Positions 1 through 7,772 are shown, counted from the stretch's first letter. The stretch is 20,265 nt of DNA from Ferrovibrio terrae_B (GCF_943371255.1 NZ_CALRUC010000083.1:1-20265); one strand, 5' to 3'. Numbers and translations: made by a program. The notes: a model not told the origin generated them from the letters alone.

Positions 1-1433
1 ATGGCGCCGACGCGACCGCTTTCCAGACTGAGTGTGAAAACATCGGCATCCAGCGCGGCAATGCCCCTGCCGTCGGTCATCTTGCTCATCGGTGCCAGGT
101 AATCGAGCTGCAGGCCCTCGAAGGCAAAATCGAGCTTGATCGCATCTGCGGGCAGACGCCTGGTGCCGGCCACCATCTCGGGCGTCAGCTTGGCGGCAAA
201 GCGGCCGGCGCTCACCTTGCCATCGCGCAGATGGCCGGTGACCCAGTCGCGCGCATTCTTCGCCATGCCCGGCGGCCAGTACTGCCCGACCGCATTGGTG
301 GCCAGATCGCGGAACTGCCCGGTGATATCCACGCCATAGCGCTCGCCCTCCTGCCGCGTCAGGGTGCCGCCGAAGGAGGCGCGGAACTTGTCGGCAAAAG
401 ACAGGCTGGCTTCGTCGAGGAACAGCACGCCCTTGCCGGCATCGGCATAGCCACGGAAGCGCGCCTCGTCCAGCGCCAGCGGCATCGACAGCATGTCAGG
501 CGCCGTGATCAGGCCCTGGCCCGCGGTGAGATCGAAATTGAGACCGAGCTGGGCACCGGTATCATTGACCGTGAGTGTCAGGCTGCCCGCCAGCGGTGCC
601 GAAATGTAACTCAACGGCGCCAGCTCGGGCACGACATCGGCGAAATCAGCCGGTTCGACATTGGCGAAATTGAGCACCACGCGCGCGACGCGGTCGGCCA
701 CGGTATAGTCGGCCTCGACATTGAGATCGACGCGGCGCTGGCGCCAATCGAGCGCACCCGTCGCGGAGCCATAAACATGGCCGTCGCCGCGCTGGAAGCC
801 GATCTGCGCCTGCGGCACCACCCAGCGCTGGTTCAGCTTCCAGTCTTCCAGCACCAGGCGGTCGGTAATGATCGACACGGTCTGCAGCTGGCCGAGCGGG
901 TCATCGAGGGATGGCGGGCGCGACAGCAGATCGAAGATCGCGGCAAACATGGCCTGCGCCGCCTGGTCGTCGGCATGCATCGGCGTTGGCTCGACCGGGG
1001 CATCAACAGGGGCGGCTTCCGGCAAGCCGAGCTGGAAACGGCCCTGCGCATCGCGTACCAGCCGGGCCTCGATGCCACTCGCCAGCAGATAGCGCGGCGC
1101 GATGACACCGCGCAGCAGCGACGGCCCGCTGAGTCCCATGTCGATAAAGGGCACCCGCAGCACCACGCGCTCGCCATCGACACGATATTGCGCATTGAGC
1201 AGGCGCAACCGCAGGCTCTGCTCGCGCTCCGACCAGGCCAGCACCACATCGTCGACCTCGACCCGGAAGCCAAGTTCGGGCAGCGCCAGCGCCTCGCTGA
1301 CATAGGGCGAGAGGAAACCGAGCGAAATCGGCCCCTCGGAAATGCGCCACGCCAGCCCGCCGAGCAGAATCACAATGGTGACGACAACGGCCGAGACCGT
1401 GCGCACCACCAATCGACTCCACCGTAGAACCAC
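1..1433 (-). CDS. AsmA/YhdP-like (DUF3971) envelope protein, 3' end outside window
   Basis: The minus strand is open from a GTG at 1433 through the left edge, giving about 477 residues of a longer protein. The start follows an AAGGA about 8 nt upstream. Residues about 9-29 form one membrane anchor (VSAVVVTIVILLGG) after a basic N-terminus. The rest alternates short beta-like stretches typical of AsmA-like proteins, with phrases such as VEVDDVVLAW, DWRQRRVDLNVEADY and a WPPGMAKNARDWVTGHL segment that resembles the DUF3971 region of YhdP-type proteins. Known members are inner-membrane-anchored periplasmic proteins linked to lipid transport to the outer membrane. The specific substrate is inference. 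It is divergent from glnE, 105 bp apart. An internal GTG start about 8 codons later is possible. Family assignment rests on memory of the pattern, not on a search. Confidence 0.72.
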   Translation of the reverse strand, partial: MVLRWSRLVVRTVSAVVVTIVILLGGLAWRISEGPISLGFLSPYVSEALALPELGFRVEVDDVVLAWSEREQSLRLRLLNAQYRVDGERVVLRVPFIDMGLSGPSLLRGVIAPRYLLASGIEARLVRDAQGRFQLGLPEAAPVDAPVEPTPMHADDQAAQAMFAAIFDLLSRPPSLDDPLGQLQTVSIITDRLVLEDWKLNQRWVVPQAQIGFQRGDGHVYGSATGALDWRQRRVDLNVEADYTVADRVARVVLNFANVEPADFADVVPELAPLSYISAPLAGSLTLTVNDTGAQLGLNFDLTAGQGLITAPDMLSMPLALDEARFRGYADAGKGVLFLDEASLSFADKFRASFGGTLTRQEGERYGVDITGQFRDLATNAVGQYWPPGMAKNARDWVTGHLRDGKVSAGRFAAKLTPEMVAGTRRLPADAIKLDFAFEGLQLDYLAPMSKMTDGRGIAALDADVFTLSLESGRVGA

Positions 1434-1538
1434 GTCGTGCGTCCTTGCCTTTTTCCGTCCTGGAGCGATCTCCGGGCCATGCCGCTTGACCCTGTCGCAA
1501 GTTTAACCGAACTTCGCGGGGACTACGAGAGAAACGCC

Positions 1539-4500
1539 ATGCCTGCCAATGTATTGAAGGCAAAATCCGCCAAAAGAAAGGCGGCTGCCAAGGCCCCCGG
1601 TAAAATTGTCGGGACGGCAGCGAAAAAGGCTGGCACGCAAGCGGCAAAACCGGCGCGGACAAAGCCTGCGGGGAAAACCGCTTCCGGAAAGGCCATCGCC
1701 TTGCCCGCCGCCTTCGATGCCGATGCCAGTGCACGTGGCTTTGCCGTCTGGCGCGAGGCACTGGCCGAATTGCAGGATCGCAGCCTGGCCAAACGGCTGG
1801 CCACTGCCACGGCGAAAAACCACGGCGCGCTTGGCGGCAAAACACTGCTGACGGCCCTGTTCGGCAACAGCCCGTTCCTGACCGAACTCTGCCTGCACGA
1901 ACCCGCCACGGTCGACCTGCTGCTCAGCAGCGGACCGGACAAGGCGCTGGCCAGTGCGCTGACCGCGCTGAAACTGGCCGCGCGCAAGGCCAAGGCATCT
2001 GACGATCTGGCGCAGCCCCTGCGCGTCGCCAAGCGGCAGGTGGCCCTCAGCATCGCGGTGGCCGATATCGCCGGCCTGTGGCCGCTGGAGAAGATCACCG
2101 CCGCCTTGAGCGACTTCGCAGCACTGTGCGTCGATCTGGCATTTGCAGCCCTGCTGCGCGATGCCGCCGAGAGCGGCGACCTGGTGCTGCAGGACAGGAA
2201 GACCCCGTGCAAAGGCTCCGGGTTCTTCGCGCTGGGCATGGGCAAGCTGGGCGCGCGCGAGCTGAACTATTCCAGCGATATCGACCTGATCGTGCTGTTC
2301 GACCCCGAGGTGGCGCGCTACACCGGCCGGCGCTCGATGCTGGAATGCTTCATCCGCCTGACCCAGCAGATGGTGCGCCTGCTGCATGACCGCACCGAAG
2401 ACGGTTATGTGTTCCGCACCGATCTGCGGCTGCGGCCCGATCCGGGCTCGTTTCCGGTGGCGGTCTCCACGCTGGAGGCCGAGGCCTATTACGAAAGCTT
2501 CGGCCAGAACTGGGAACGCGCGGCAATGATCAAGGCGCGCCCGGTGGCCGGCGACCTGGAGGCCGGCGCGCGCTTCCTCAAACACCTGACGCCCTATATC
2601 TGGCGCAAGAATCTCGATTTCGCCGCCATCGAGGACATCCATTCGATCAAGCGGCAGATCCATGCCCATCGCGGCCATGCCGACATCGCCGTGGCCGGCC
2701 ATAACATCAAGCTCGGCCGCGGCGGCATCCGCGAGATCGAATTCTTCGCCCAGACCCAGCAACTGATCGCCGGCGGCCGCGACACGCGCCTGCGCGCGCC
2801 AGCCACCTGCGATGCGCTGCGTGCGCTGGTTGCCACCGAGCGGCTGAGCCAGGCGGTCTGCGATGAGCTGATCGCCGATTATCGCTATCTGCGCACCGTC
2901 GAACATCGCCTGCAGATGATCGATGACGAACAGACCCATACCCTGCCCGCGGACAAGCACGGCCTCGCCCGCCTCGCCTGCTTCCTCGGCATGCCCGATG
3001 CCGGGACGATGAGCAGGCAGATGCTGGCGACGCTGGAGCGGGTGAAGACCTATTACGACGACCTGTTTGCCGAAGCCGCGCCGCTGGGCAGCGACGCCGG
3101 CAGCCTGGTCTTCACCGGCACCGACGACGATCCCGACACGCTGGAGACGCTGCGCGACCTGGGCTTCAGCGAACCCTCCGAGATCGCGGCGATGATCCGC
3201 GGCTGGCATTTCGGCCGCTACCGCGCCATGCGCTCGGAGCGCGCGCGCGAGAAGCTGACCGCGATCATGCCGCAGCTGCTGGAGGCCTTCTCGCGCACCG
3301 GCAGCGCCGATGTCGCCTTCCGCCGCTTCGACTATTTCCTCGCCAGCCTGCCGGCCGGCGTGCAGCTGTTTGCCCTGCTGCAGGCCAATCCCGCCGTGAT
3401 GGACACGCTGGCCGAGGTGCTGGCCGCCGCGCCGCAGTTGGCCGATGCGCTCGCACAGAATGCGGCGCTGTTCGACAGCCTGATCGAATATGCCGACCAT
3501 CCTGCGGTTTTCGAGCAGGCGGCCCTGACGGCCAGCCTGCAGCGCCAGATGGCGGCGGCGCGCGATTTCCAGGATGTGCTGGACTGGGCGCGGCGCTGGA
3601 CCACCGAACTGAAACTGCAGGTCGGCATCGGCCTGCTGCATGGCCGCATGGATGGCAGCGCCGCCGGTGCCGCGCTGAGCTTGGTGGCCGATGCGGTGCT
3701 GGCCGACCTGCTGCGTCATGTCAGCGCGGAATTCATCACCCAGCATGGCCGCATCGCCAAATCGAGCATCGCGCTGGTCGGCCTCGGCCGCCTGGGCAGC
3801 CGCGAGCTGACGCTGGAATCCGATCTCGACCTGGTGCTGGTGTTCGACTGCCCGGAGACCGCAGGACAATCCGACGGGGCGCGCCCGCTGACGCCGGGCC
3901 TGTATTTCGCGCGGCTGTGCCAGCGCCTGATCGCGGCGATCACGGCGATGACCGGCGAAGGCCGGCTGTATGAGATCGACATGCGGCTGCGGCCCAGCGG
4001 CGGCGCCGGACCGATTGCCATCAAGCTGGACGCCTATGCCGATTACCAGCGCAAGGAAGCCTGGACCTGGGAGCATATGGCGCTGACACGCGCCCGCGTC
4101 GTCTGCGGTGTCGACGGATCGAAGGAAGAAGTCGCGCTGATCCGCAGGATCGAAACGCTGTTCCACGACATCCTGACCATGAAGCGCGATCCGAAAAAGC
4201 TGCTGGCCAATGTGGCGACCATGCGCCGGCGCATGGCGGAGCACAAAAAGGTGCAGGGCCCCTGGGATCTGAAACAGGCGCGCGGCGGTCTGGTCGATCT
4301 GGAATTCATCGTGCAGTACCTGCTGCTGCGCCATGGCGCGGCCAAGCCGGCGATCCTGCAGCAGTCGCCGCTGGCGGCGCTGGCGGCGCTGCGCGATGCC
4401 AGGCTGCTGGATGCGGCGCAGGCGAAAACCCTGATCGAGGCCGGCCGGCTGTATGCCACCCTGCTGGCCACCGCGCGACTGGCCGGGCGCGATGAGGCCG

Positions 4501-4724
4501 AAGAGCCCGCGCGCTGGCCGCCGGCGCTGGCGCAGCGCCTACCGCTCCTGCTGGGCGACAAGACCATGGCGGCGCTGACCCGGCGGCTGCAGAAAACCCA
4601 GGCCGCCGTGCATGCACTGTTCGATACCCTGGTCGACACCCCGGCCGGGCCCTATCTCTCGCTCGCCGATTCCCTGAACCCAGACAGCAACCCGACAGGA
4701 CAGACCGATGGCCAAGACCGCTGA
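1539..4724 (+). CDS. glnE: Bifunctional glutamine synthetase adenylyltransferase/adenylyl-removing enzyme
   Basis: This enzyme adds AMP to, and removes it from, glutamine synthetase under PII control, so it tunes nitrogen assimilation. From ATG 1539 the protein has 1061 residues, somewhat longer than E. coli GlnE (about 946). Two nucleotidyltransferase cores are visible. The N-terminal deadenylylating domain has GMGKLGARELNYSSDIDL at about 233-250. The C-terminal adenylylating domain has GLGRLGSRELTLESDLDL at about 748-765. Both show the G-LG--EL---SD-DL signature with two acidic metal ligands. Residues about 6-55 form a Lys/Ala/Pro-rich tail before the conserved region. In-frame starts also exist at 1479 (ATG) and 1437 (GTG). 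I prefer 1539 because the residues added upstream look non-conserved, but the Shine-Dalgarno evidence is weak everywhere. The stop overlaps the next gene by 17 bp, implying translational coupling. Confidence 0.95.
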   Translation: MPANVLKAKSAKRKAAAKAPGKIVGTAAKKAGTQAAKPARTKPAGKTASGKAIALPAAFDADASARGFAVWREALAELQDRSLAKRLATATAKNHGALGGKTLLTALFGNSPFLTELCLHEPATVDLLLSSGPDKALASALTALKLAARKAKASDDLAQPLRVAKRQVALSIAVADIAGLWPLEKITAALSDFAALCVDLAFAALLRDAAESGDLVLQDRKTPCKGSGFFALGMGKLGARELNYSSDIDLIVLFDPEVARYTGRRSMLECFIRLTQQMVRLLHDRTEDGYVFRTDLRLRPDPGSFPVAVSTLEAEAYYESFGQNWERAAMIKARPVAGDLEAGARFLKHLTPYIWRKNLDFAAIEDIHSIKRQIHAHRGHADIAVAGHNIKLGRGGIREIEFFAQTQQLIAGGRDTRLRAPATCDALRALVATERLSQAVCDELIADYRYLRTVEHRLQMIDDEQTHTLPADKHGLARLACFLGMPDAGTMSRQMLATLERVKTYYDDLFAEAAPLGSDAGSLVFTGTDDDPDTLETLRDLGFSEPSEIAAMIRGWHFGRYRAMRSERAREKLTAIMPQLLEAFSRTGSADVAFRRFDYFLASLPAGVQLFALLQANPAVMDTLAEVLAAAPQLADALAQNAALFDSLIEYADHPAVFEQAALTASLQRQMAAARDFQDVLDWARRWTTELKLQVGIGLLHGRMDGSAAGAALSLVADAVLADLLRHVSAEFITQHGRIAKSSIALVGLGRLGSRELTLESDLDLVLVFDCPETAGQSDGARPLTPGLYFARLCQRLIAAITAMTGEGRLYEIDMRLRPSGGAGPIAIKLDAYADYQRKEAWTWEHMALTRARVVCGVDGSKEEVALIRRIETLFHDILTMKRDPKKLLANVATMRRRMAEHKKVQGPWDLKQARGGLVDLEFIVQYLLLRHGAAKPAILQQSPLAALAALRDARLLDAAQAKTLIEAGRLYATLLATARLAGRDEAEEPARWPPALAQRLPLLLGDKTMAALTRRLQKTQAAVHALFDTLVDTPAGPYLSLADSLNPDSNPTGQTDGQDR

Positions 4725-5259
4725 ACCGAAGAAAGCCGCTCCGAAGAAGGCAGCCCCGAAGAAAGCAGCACCGAAGAAAGCCGCCGCGCCGGCGGCCGGC
4801 CCGCAGGTGGGCGACAAGGCACCGGCATTCAGCCTGCCCACCGATGGCGGCGGCAAGATTTCGCTGGCCGAACTGAAGGGGAAGCCGGTGGTGCTGTATT
4901 TCTATCCGAAGGACGACACATCCGGCTGCACCCAGGAGGCCATCGACTTCACCGCGGCCAAGGCCAGGTTCGACAAGCTGGGCGCCGTGGTGATCGGCGT
5001 GTCGCGCGACAGCGCCGCCAGCCACGACAAGTTCAAGACCAAGCACAAGCTGAAGGTCGCCCTGGGCGCCGACGAGTCGGGCAAGGTGACCGAGTCGTAT
5101 GGGGTCTGGGTCGAGAAAAGCCTCTATGGCCGGACGTATATGGGCATCGAGCGGGCGACCTTCCTGATCGACCGTGTGGGCAAAATTGCCGCCGTCTGGC
5201 GCAAGGTCAAAGTGGCCGGCCATGCCGATGCGGTTCTGAAGGCGGCACAGGCGGTTTAG
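4708..5259 (+). CDS. bcp: PrxQ/Bcp-type peroxiredoxin with a single cysteine
   Basis: This thiol peroxidase reduces H2O2 and organic hydroperoxides in the cytoplasm. The AhpC-TSA/thioredoxin fold starts near VGDKAPAFSLP (residues 34-44). The peroxidatic site is PKDDTSGCTQEAIDF with Cys74. In E. coli Bcp the resolving cysteine lies five residues later. Here that position (79) is Ile, and no other Cys occurs in the 183-residue protein, so it should act as a 1-Cys enzyme needing an external thiol. Residues 1-30 form a tail with four AAPKK-type repeats. The ATG lies inside the end of glnE (17-bp overlap) and an AGGAC sits about 6 nt upstream. The glnE-peroxiredoxin pairing is common in alphaproteobacteria. 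No clear terminator follows; the next 220 bp are regulatory. Confidence 0.93.
   Translation: MAKTAEPKKAAPKKAAPKKAAPKKAAAPAAGPQVGDKAPAFSLPTDGGGKISLAELKGKPVVLYFYPKDDTSGCTQEAIDFTAAKARFDKLGAVVIGVSRDSAASHDKFKTKHKLKVALGADESGKVTESYGVWVEKSLYGRTYMGIERATFLIDRVGKIAAVWRKVKVAGHADAVLKAAQAV
4728..4787 (+). repeat. 15-bp imperfect tandem repeat encoding AAPKK units
   Basis: Four consecutive near-copies of a 15-bp unit (core CCGAAGAAAGCAGC, with A/G and C/T third-position differences) encode the Lys/Ala/Pro tail of the peroxiredoxin. Third-position differences between units suggest the repeat is old or maintained at the protein level. It could expand or contract by slippage. Confidence 0.7.
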
Positions 5260-5278
5260 AATCAAGCGCTTGCGGCCT

Positions 5279-5299
5279 TTATCCACACTCTGTGGATAA
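5279..5299. promoter_or_regulatory. Two consensus DnaA boxes in inverted orientation
   Basis: TTATCCACA (5279-5287) and its exact reverse complement TGTGGATAA (5291-5299) are separated by CTC. Each arm matches the consensus high-affinity DnaA box 9/9. A weaker 6/9 match lies at 5332-5340. The dyad sits 20 bp after the peroxiredoxin stop and about 180 bp upstream of the M23 peptidase start. As RNA it could form a 9-bp stem with a 3-nt loop, but no T-run follows, so I do not favour a terminator. Possible roles are DnaA-dependent transcription control or DnaA titration. No function is shown by sequence alone. Confidence 0.6.
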
Positions 5300-5304
5300 C
5301 TCGT

Positions 5305-5329
5305 CGGACACGGGTTAAGTCCGTGTTCG
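5305..5329. repeat. Inverted repeat in the bcp-lmdC intergenic region
   Basis: CGGACACGG (5305-5313) can pair with CCGTGTTCG (5321-5329) around a 7-nt loop, giving nine pairs including one G-T wobble. A short T-run follows only about 8 nt later (5338-5342). It could be a weak terminator for glnE-bcp or a protein-binding dyad. I cannot tell which. Confidence 0.35.
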
Positions 5330-5479
5330 CACGTGGATTTTTGGAAAACGTAACAGATTCTTTCTTGCATTAACCAAACCAAATAAGCCCTAATCCAGAG
5401 GCCTGCTGCGAGGGGTTAATAAAGCGTGGGCGAATAGCTGAAAAGTTTGGTTGTTTCTCGAAACAGGTCGGGGGGTTGA

Positions 5480-6874
5480 GTGACGCGACGCGCGAGACGG
5501 CAATGGCGGGAGTTGCGCGACCGCCTGTTCCCGGAGCGGCAGATCATTTTCCGCAGCCGCGGCGACGTCCGTTATGTCGCTCTCTCCAGTCGTGCCCAGA
5601 TCGCCATGGCGACCAGCATCGTCGCCTTCGCCGGCTGGATCGGGTATGCCTCCGTTAACGTCTTCTACCGCGATGCCATGCTGGATGCGCGTGACCGCCG
5701 CATCAGCGAACTGAGCTTCGCCTACGAGCGGCTCGCCGCCGATTACGAAAAGAACCAGGAGAATTTCGTCGTCGCCTCGCGCGACCTCGAGGAGCGCTAT
5801 CGCCGGCTGTATGACATGGCGATGAAGCAGCGCGCCCCCGCCCTGCCGTCCGACACCGCCGAGGCCAAGGGCGGCACGCCCCCGGCGAGCCAGAATGCGG
5901 CGGTTCCGGCCGCCAAGCCCGAGCCCAAGGTTGCCAAGCCCGACAGCCGCACGGCCGTGGCCGATGCCAAGACTGGCGACAAGGCCGAGGTGAAGATCGC
6001 TTCAGCCGGCACGCGCGACAACGACGATCCGGCCTCGATCGAGGATCTGGAAGGCATGCTGCGCGAGAGCAAGGCCCGGCCGCCGGTTCCGGCCGTGAAA
6101 CCGCGCGATATCGAGACCCGTATCCTGAGCGTGCGCGGCCATCAGCGCGAGCTGATCGACGATCTGGGCTCGCGCACCGAGAAAAGCCTGGCCATGCTGG
6201 AAAAAGCGCTTGGCCGCACCGGCCTGGATGTCAGCGCCATGCTGGCCCGCGCCAGCGAGGCACGCGCAGATGTCGGCGTCGGTGGTCCGTTGCGCGCGCT
6301 GGGTGAAACCAATGGCAGCAGCATCGGCGGCGCCGCGCTGGTGGCCTCGGCCGATCCGAATGCCGATCGCGAGATGAACAGCCTGGAAGGCAAGTTCGGC
6401 CGCTGGGGCGATCTGCTGGCCCTGGCCCAGCGCCTGCCGCTCGACCTGCCGATGGCCGCCGATGCGGAAGTGTCCTCCACTTATGGCCGCCGCACCGATC
6501 CGTTTACCAAGCAACCGGCCTTCCATGCCGGCATCGATTTCATCGGCCCGGCACGCGCTCCGGTGATGGCGACGGCGCCCGGCGTGGTTGTCTTCGCCGG
6601 CCGCAAGGGCCCCTATGGCCGCGCCGTCGAAATCGATCATGGCCTGGGCGTGAAAACGCGCTATGCTCACCTCAGCGCGATTTCGGTACAGGCCGGCGAG
6701 ACCATCGCCTTCGGACGACAGCTTGGCACCATGGGTTCGACCGGTCGCAGCACCGGTCAGCATCTGCATTACGAAATCCTGCTCGATGACGAGCAGATCG
6801 ATCCCGGCAAATTCATTGAGGCTGGCTATCATGTTTTCAAACAGCAAGAAAACCAATCCGCCGGCCGCCGCTAA
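5480..6874 (+). CDS. lmdC: Membrane-anchored M23 (LytM) peptidoglycan endopeptidase, LmdC-like
   Basis: This is a predicted zinc endopeptidase that cuts peptide cross-links in peptidoglycan from the periplasmic side. GTG 5480 follows a GGGGGG stretch and gives 464 residues. Residues 1-38 are a basic cytoplasmic tail. About 40-62 is one membrane span. About 66-115 is a likely coiled coil rich in Glu/Arg. About 120-200 is an Ala/Pro/Lys linker. The C-terminal M23 domain is complete, with HxxxD at H349/D353, H397 (YAHL) and HxH at H428/H430. Catalysis is therefore expected, unlike degenerate LytM activators. The bactofilin start lies 44 bp inside this gene. Bactofilin/M23 pairs of this architecture have been described in stalked alphaproteobacteria (LmdC with BacA), where the N-terminal tail contacts bactofilin. 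The name is assigned by that analogy. Confidence 0.88.
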   Translation: MTRRARRQWRELRDRLFPERQIIFRSRGDVRYVALSSRAQIAMATSIVAFAGWIGYASVNVFYRDAMLDARDRRISELSFAYERLAADYEKNQENFVVASRDLEERYRRLYDMAMKQRAPALPSDTAEAKGGTPPASQNAAVPAAKPEPKVAKPDSRTAVADAKTGDKAEVKIASAGTRDNDDPASIEDLEGMLRESKARPPVPAVKPRDIETRILSVRGHQRELIDDLGSRTEKSLAMLEKALGRTGLDVSAMLARASEARADVGVGGPLRALGETNGSSIGGAALVASADPNADREMNSLEGKFGRWGDLLALAQRLPLDLPMAADAEVSSTYGRRTDPFTKQPAFHAGIDFIGPARAPVMATAPGVVVFAGRKGPYGRAVEIDHGLGVKTRYAHLSAISVQAGETIAFGRQLGTMGSTGRSTGQHLHYEILLDDEQIDPGKFIEAGYHVFKQQENQSAGRR

Positions 6875-7349
6875 GCAGCAGCCGCCGTCGATCCTGAGCG
6901 CCGGCCTGACGGTCAATGGCGATCTCAATTCCGAAGGCGAGATGCAGATCGACTGCCTCGTCAACGGCGACGTGACAGCGGGCCGTCTCGCCATCGGCGA
7001 GAATGCCAAGGTGATCGGCGAAGTGGTGGCCGAGCATGTGCTGATCCGCGGCGAGGTGGTCGGCCGCATCCGCGCCAAGTCGGTCGAACTCGACAAGAGC
7101 GCCAAGGTGCGCGGCGACATCTGGCATGAGCTGCTGTCGATCGCCGCCGGTGCCAAGATCGAAGGCCTGTGCAAGTTTGCCGAAAACCCGCGCGAGGGCG
7201 CCGGCACCACCAAGCTGAGCGTGGTGCAGTTGCCAGAGGCCGTGGACGCGCCCGCCGACAAGCCGGCGCAGAAGCCGCACAAGACGAGCCAGACCGCCGC
7301 CGCCACCGATATCGGCAGCCTGCCCGGCCTGGCCCGCGCGACAAGCTGA
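6831..7349 (+). CDS. bacA: Bactofilin (polymerising cytoskeletal scaffold)
   Basis: Bactofilins self-assemble without nucleotide into membrane-associated filaments that localise cell-wall enzymes. The 172-residue product starts MFSNSKKTNPPAAAK. A right-handed beta-helix domain runs from about residue 20 to 130, visible as repeated turns: GLTVNGDLNSEGEMQIDC, VNGDVTAGRLAIGENAKV, GEVVAEHVLIRGEVVGRI, and SVELDKSAKVRGDIWHE. Flexible N- and C-terminal tails flank it, the C-tail being Ala/Pro/Lys-rich. ATG 6831 is preceded by GAGG about 8 nt upstream and overlaps the M23 gene by 44 bp, so the two are almost certainly co-translated and act together. The hydrophobic-basic N-terminus may be the membrane-targeting peptide known in this family. 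An intrinsic terminator follows. Confidence 0.92.
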   Translation: MFSNSKKTNPPAAAKQQPPSILSAGLTVNGDLNSEGEMQIDCLVNGDVTAGRLAIGENAKVIGEVVAEHVLIRGEVVGRIRAKSVELDKSAKVRGDIWHELLSIAAGAKIEGLCKFAENPREGAGTTKLSVVQLPEAVDAPADKPAQKPHKTSQTAAATDIGSLPGLARATS

Positions 7350-7385
7350 ATTTCACGAGGTTACGCCTAGTCACTAGCAGACGAG

Positions 7386-7419
7386 AAAACGGCGACGCAG
7401 TTAGCGTCGCCGTTTTTTT
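7386..7419 (+). terminator. Intrinsic terminator after bactofilin
   Basis: A 13-bp perfect stem (AAAACGGCGACGC at 7386-7398 with GCGTCGCCGTTTT at 7404-7416) surrounds a 5-nt loop AGTTA and runs directly into seven T residues (7413-7419). It lies 36 bp after the bactofilin stop. Confidence 0.95.
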
Positions 7420-7461
7420 GTGTCGCCATGCCAGCTCAAACACTGCCGCCATGAAAGGCAA

Positions 7462-7491
7462 TGGATGCCCGGGAAAAGCCCGGGCATGACA
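7462..7491 (+). repeat. REP-like palindrome, copy A
   Basis: TGGA leads into ATGCCCGGG (7465-7473), loop AAAAG, CCCGGGCAT (7479-7487), then GACA. It has the same layout as copies B and C: TGGA, a 9-bp stem, a 5-nt loop ending AAG, the opposite arm, then GAC. No T-run follows, so it is not a simple terminator. This class of short extragenic palindrome is frequent in alphaproteobacterial genomes. Confidence 0.75.
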
Positions 7492-7520
7492 CAGGAATAG
7501 TCATTCTCTAATCTTGCTAA

Positions 7521-7772
7521 ATGCCGCCAGCGAAACCGCCTCTTGCACCACTCCCTCCGCATCCGCTGCGGGAAGACGAAGCAGAAGCCATCAAAGAGAT
7601 CGTCAGACATTTCTATGGCGAGGACGCCGTTATCCGGAACTACGGACCCGATCCGAAGGTGCTGGCCCTGCATGTAGAAACAAGCCGCCCGGACGCGGCC
7701 GGCAAGAGCATCCAGAGCCTTATCACGACTGCTTGGGCTTGCTGCTACGAGACATCGCGCGCCAAAGGATAA
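7521..7772 (+). CDS. Small hypothetical protein (83 aa)
   Basis: I do not recognise this protein. It begins MPPAKPPLAPLPPHPLRED, a Pro-rich lead, followed by a more protein-like core: EAIKEIVRHFYGEDAVIRNY, GPDPKVLALHVE and a C-terminal SLITTAWACCYETSRAKG. It has no signal peptide or membrane span. No Shine-Dalgarno precedes the ATG; TAATCT and TGCTAA just upstream could be a promoter -10 for a leaderless mRNA. It stands alone between the bactofilin terminator and a hairpin cluster, convergent with prfB. G/C at third positions is less extreme than in the neighbours. It could be a real lineage-specific gene or a chance ORF. Two alternative ORFs overlap it in other frames but look less protein-like. 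Confidence 0.45.
   Translation: MPPAKPPLAPLPPHPLREDEAEAIKEIVRHFYGEDAVIRNYGPDPKVLALHVETSRPDAAGKSIQSLITTAWACCYETSRAKG

Noticed and set aside
231..1427. A 398-codon plus-strand frame opposite the AsmA-like gene
   Set aside because: It shows no domain features, while the minus strand gives a coherent anchored AsmA-like protein.
1503..4334. A 943-codon minus-strand frame opposite glnE
   Set aside because: It is rich in Gln/His/Arg/Ala without any domain and is a codon-bias shadow of glnE.
5279..5299. The TTATCCACA dyad as an intrinsic terminator
   Set aside because: The stem is AT-rich for this genome with a 3-nt loop, and no T-run follows. Exact DnaA-box matches explain it better.
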